The notes under the pieces were generated by a model. It had not been told where the DNA came from. It ran no database searches and was given only the letters and a program-made list of their open reading frames with translations. Below, in pieces: positions 62,130-64,000 of a DNA stretch of 64,000 bases. The position numbers and the translations under genes were made by a program. Position 1 is the first letter of the stretch. Every line of letters begins with the position of its first letter. The stretch comes from Tomocerus qinae (lineage: Eukaryota; Arthropoda; Collembola; Entomobryomorpha; Tomoceridae), in assembly GCA_020055645.1 (NCBI GenBank), contig CM034546.1, positions 6,138,001 to 6,202,000 on the forward strand, in the 5' to 3' direction.

Positions 62130-64000
62130 TCAATCAAACCAACTATATCTTTTTAAACCCTGTACGTTGTGTTCTGGTGTTTCAGTAGGGTGTCTTTTAG
62201 TGTGTCGGATATTTTGGAGTACATTCCAAAATGTTATAACGACTATCCAAAATCGTTTTCGATTTTCCCATAAGAATGTAGCAAAATACATCATTGCAGT
62301 ACAAAAAGTGATTAGGAATATCGTGAAAATATTCGAATTAAGAAAAGTGACTGGGCGTGGAATGGCTCTTTTCCAGCACGTTTTGCATTTAGTGAAATTG
62401 TTTATCTTAGAATTTTCTAACCATTTATGGTAAATTCCAGAATGTAAAATAACAGACAATCTCTGCTGTAGAAAAGAGGTCATCATAGGAATATTAGACG
62501 TATAGATAAATGTGTGAACAGGTATCGATAGAAATGAATTCTCCGCATTCCCATAATACAAAGTTTTTGTCGGTTCTACTCCACCATTCTGTGGATTCCA
62601 GTGGGAGTCGTTCAGGAGTCGATGCAGATGGGAGGTTCGGAGAATTAGGGCAGTACTATTGCATTGTGAAATCCATTTTTGGGGACTCGTAGAAGGAAAA
62701 TCTGGAGGAAGTCTCACAAGTTCCAAAATCTTATCCATCAAATCCAAATGTTTATAATAGCCAATACTTTTATAAGATTCCCGTAACTGGTCTATGAAAT
62801 CAATTAGTGGGAAATATGTCTTTAGAAAGTAATTGGCTTTACTGTTGTTTTTATGAAATGCCGCTTGCAATGCCAACTTGGTTTCACTTTGGTTGTTGTT
62901 ATGGTAAATGAATTTTACGCACGGAATGACCGTACTATTAGTCTTTCCTTCACAATAGTCCGCAAGGACTTCGGCAACCATTGAAAGCGTAGTAGAGAAG
63001 GGGTTGTACTCACTCGTTTCTGTAAAATGGCTTAATGCAGTGAAGTTTAGATTGGCTAAATGTTCAATGGATTCAATTATTTCCACTGGACGCGGTTCGA
63101 CCAAGTCTGTAGTGACAATTCCCTTGTATCCATTTGTCAGGATAATAAACATGAGCAGCATCGGACCGATGACAAAATTGATCCAAGAGATTTTGTGAGC
63201 TTTCTTAGGTAACGAGTAACTGACTTCTAACAAATACGCATAACAGGTCAGAGTAATTGGAATACTGGACTCTTCTTTGAAATATATGACACTATTGACA
63301 AATAGAATTACAGCCAGAATTGAAATGATAATCCCCAACCAAGCTTCAGGTTGAAAAGGTCGGATGTATCCATAAAAAGATAGACTTTCATCTTCTAACA
63401 CGACGCAGGAGATAAAATTATAAGAATCTTCCATTGTTCGAATAACAGCAAATTTTGGACGATATTCATCCAACAAATCGATTTCAGACTGAATACTAAT
63501 TTCCAAAATGTTCTTCCGGGAATTAAATCGCTGTTTACAGTCATCATTGTTATAATTTGCTAGCCATATTGCAGAATTGTTAAAATTCTTGGCCATATTA
63601 GAAGAAACCAGAAGATGAAGGCTATTATAACCGGCAAAATAATTTCTAAAGTCATTATTTTGGTTCAGAAAAGGCGGTCCGCAGTATGCTTTACTATGTC
63701 TATCACCACTGTCTGTCAACCACGACTTTATGACAAATAAATTTGAAACAGTGCTCTTTTCAATGAACGCTTTTATTGCCATACCTAGAGGATCATAACA
63801 ATCCTTTTGGAAACATAATACCAGGACGGTATAACTAAATTGATGTTCTTCATCCAATTGCGGACAAATAAAATAGATCTCATTTCCCCCAGTCAGAGAA
63901 ATCATAAAGAAAGGTTTTCTCCACAGTAATTCATGTGCACGAATTGTGGCATTGTGGAATTTACTAGACCCGCCAAAATTGAAATAGGACCTTGCCTTTG
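62130..64000 (-). CDS. Ionotropic-receptor-like protein, 5' end beyond window
   Basis: The frame is open from the right edge to the stop at 62130, so at least 622 residues are visible and the first ATG in view (63903-63905) is not the start. Ligand-binding-type segments precede the first span (AWLGIIISILAVILFVNSVI). A pore-like region, then a second span ending in TNGYKGIV, a long Cys-containing extracellular lobe and a last span (IFLITFCTAMMYFATFLW) follow. That is the S1-channel-S2 layout of IR/iGluR proteins. The NGYKGIV motif is shared with the damaged IR at 33156-35262. Divergent IRs are chemosensory or thermo/hygrosensory subunits; the specific role is unknown. Confidence 0.82.
   Translation of the reverse strand, partial: KARSYFNFGGSSKFHNATIRAHELLWRKPFFMISLTGGNEIYFICPQLDEEHQFSYTVLVLCFQKDCYDPLGMAIKAFIEKSTVSNLFVIKSWLTDSGDRHSKAYCGPPFLNQNNDFRNYFAGYNSLHLLVSSNMAKNFNNSAIWLANYNNDDCKQRFNSRKNILEISIQSEIDLLDEYRPKFAVIRTMEDSYNFISCVVLEDESLSFYGYIRPFQPEAWLGIIISILAVILFVNSVIYFKEESSIPITLTCYAYLLEVSYSLPKKAHKISWINFVIGPMLLMFIILTNGYKGIVTTDLVEPRPVEIIESIEHLANLNFTALSHFTETSEYNPFSTTLSMVAEVLADYCEGKTNSTVIPCVKFIYHNNNQSETKLALQAAFHKNNSKANYFLKTYFPLIDFIDQLRESYKSIGYYKHLDLMDKILELVRLPPDFPSTSPQKWISQCNSTALILRTSHLHRLLNDSHWNPQNGGVEPTKTLYYGNAENSFLSIPVHTFIYTSNIPMMTSFLQQRLSVILHSGIYHKWLENSKINNFTKCKTCWKRAIPRPVTFLNSNIFTIFLITFCTAMMYFATFLWENRKRFWIVVITFWNVLQNIRHTKRHPTETPEHNVQGLKRYSWFD

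Overview
The window looks like AT-rich nuclear DNA of an arthropod, most likely a springtail or other early-branching hexapod. Genes have many short GT-AG introns (mostly 55-110 bp) and there are divergent gustatory-receptor-like and ionotropic-receptor-like families. There is also an AHCYL gene, a Ly6/quiver-type gene, a P2X receptor (a family most insects lack) and receptor-type tyrosine kinase sequence of the kind seen in Collembola. The taxon is an inference from gene content, not proven. About half of the window is transposon, satellite or gene-poor sequence.

Layout. 1-6517: a Ty3/Gypsy LTR retroelement on the minus strand, cut by the left edge. 6676-9920: a duplicated gustatory-receptor-like locus, with one two-exon gene (8213-9518) and one copy reduced to its tail, beside a terminal-inverted-repeat element. 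11687-12564: a secreted beta/gamma-crystallin-like protein. 12815-13518: a foldback element. 14043-16947: a 13-exon adenosylhomocysteinase-like (AHCYL/IRBIT) gene. 17-23 kb: Helitron ends, hAT-type elements and a minisatellite. 23078-29068: a ten-exon gene whose splice phases all agree. It joins a signal peptide, beta/gamma-crystallin-like motifs, a P-loop GTPase-like domain, a MACPF domain, one membrane span and a tyrosine kinase in a single chain of about 1315 residues. This is the standout of the window.

29-45 kb: a two-exon gene of unknown function (31150-31663), a damaged ionotropic receptor (33156-35262), a Helitron end, a 13-finger C2H2 zinc-finger gene (38009-39437), a Ly6-like gene (40694-41173) and a P2X receptor gene with an extended N-terminus (42006-44090). 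46262-49218: a second gustatory-receptor-like gene sharing an intron phase with the first. 52.4-53.2 kb: a TATA-driven single-coding-exon gene of unknown function. 54388-57297: an internally deleted Helitron with both ends visible. 58.17-61.65 kb: a 133-bp satellite array that inverts in its middle and carries a five-unit higher-order duplication. 62130-64000: an ionotropic receptor running off the right edge.

The genes form no operon. Several are membrane sensors (two gustatory-like, two ionotropic-like, P2X, the MACPF kinase). The kinase gene carries transposons in two introns and has a 1.7-kb hAT-type insertion one base plus an 8-bp target duplication ahead of its start codon. All splice models were made by eye from GT-AG sites, phase agreement and family alignment from memory. 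No database search was run.
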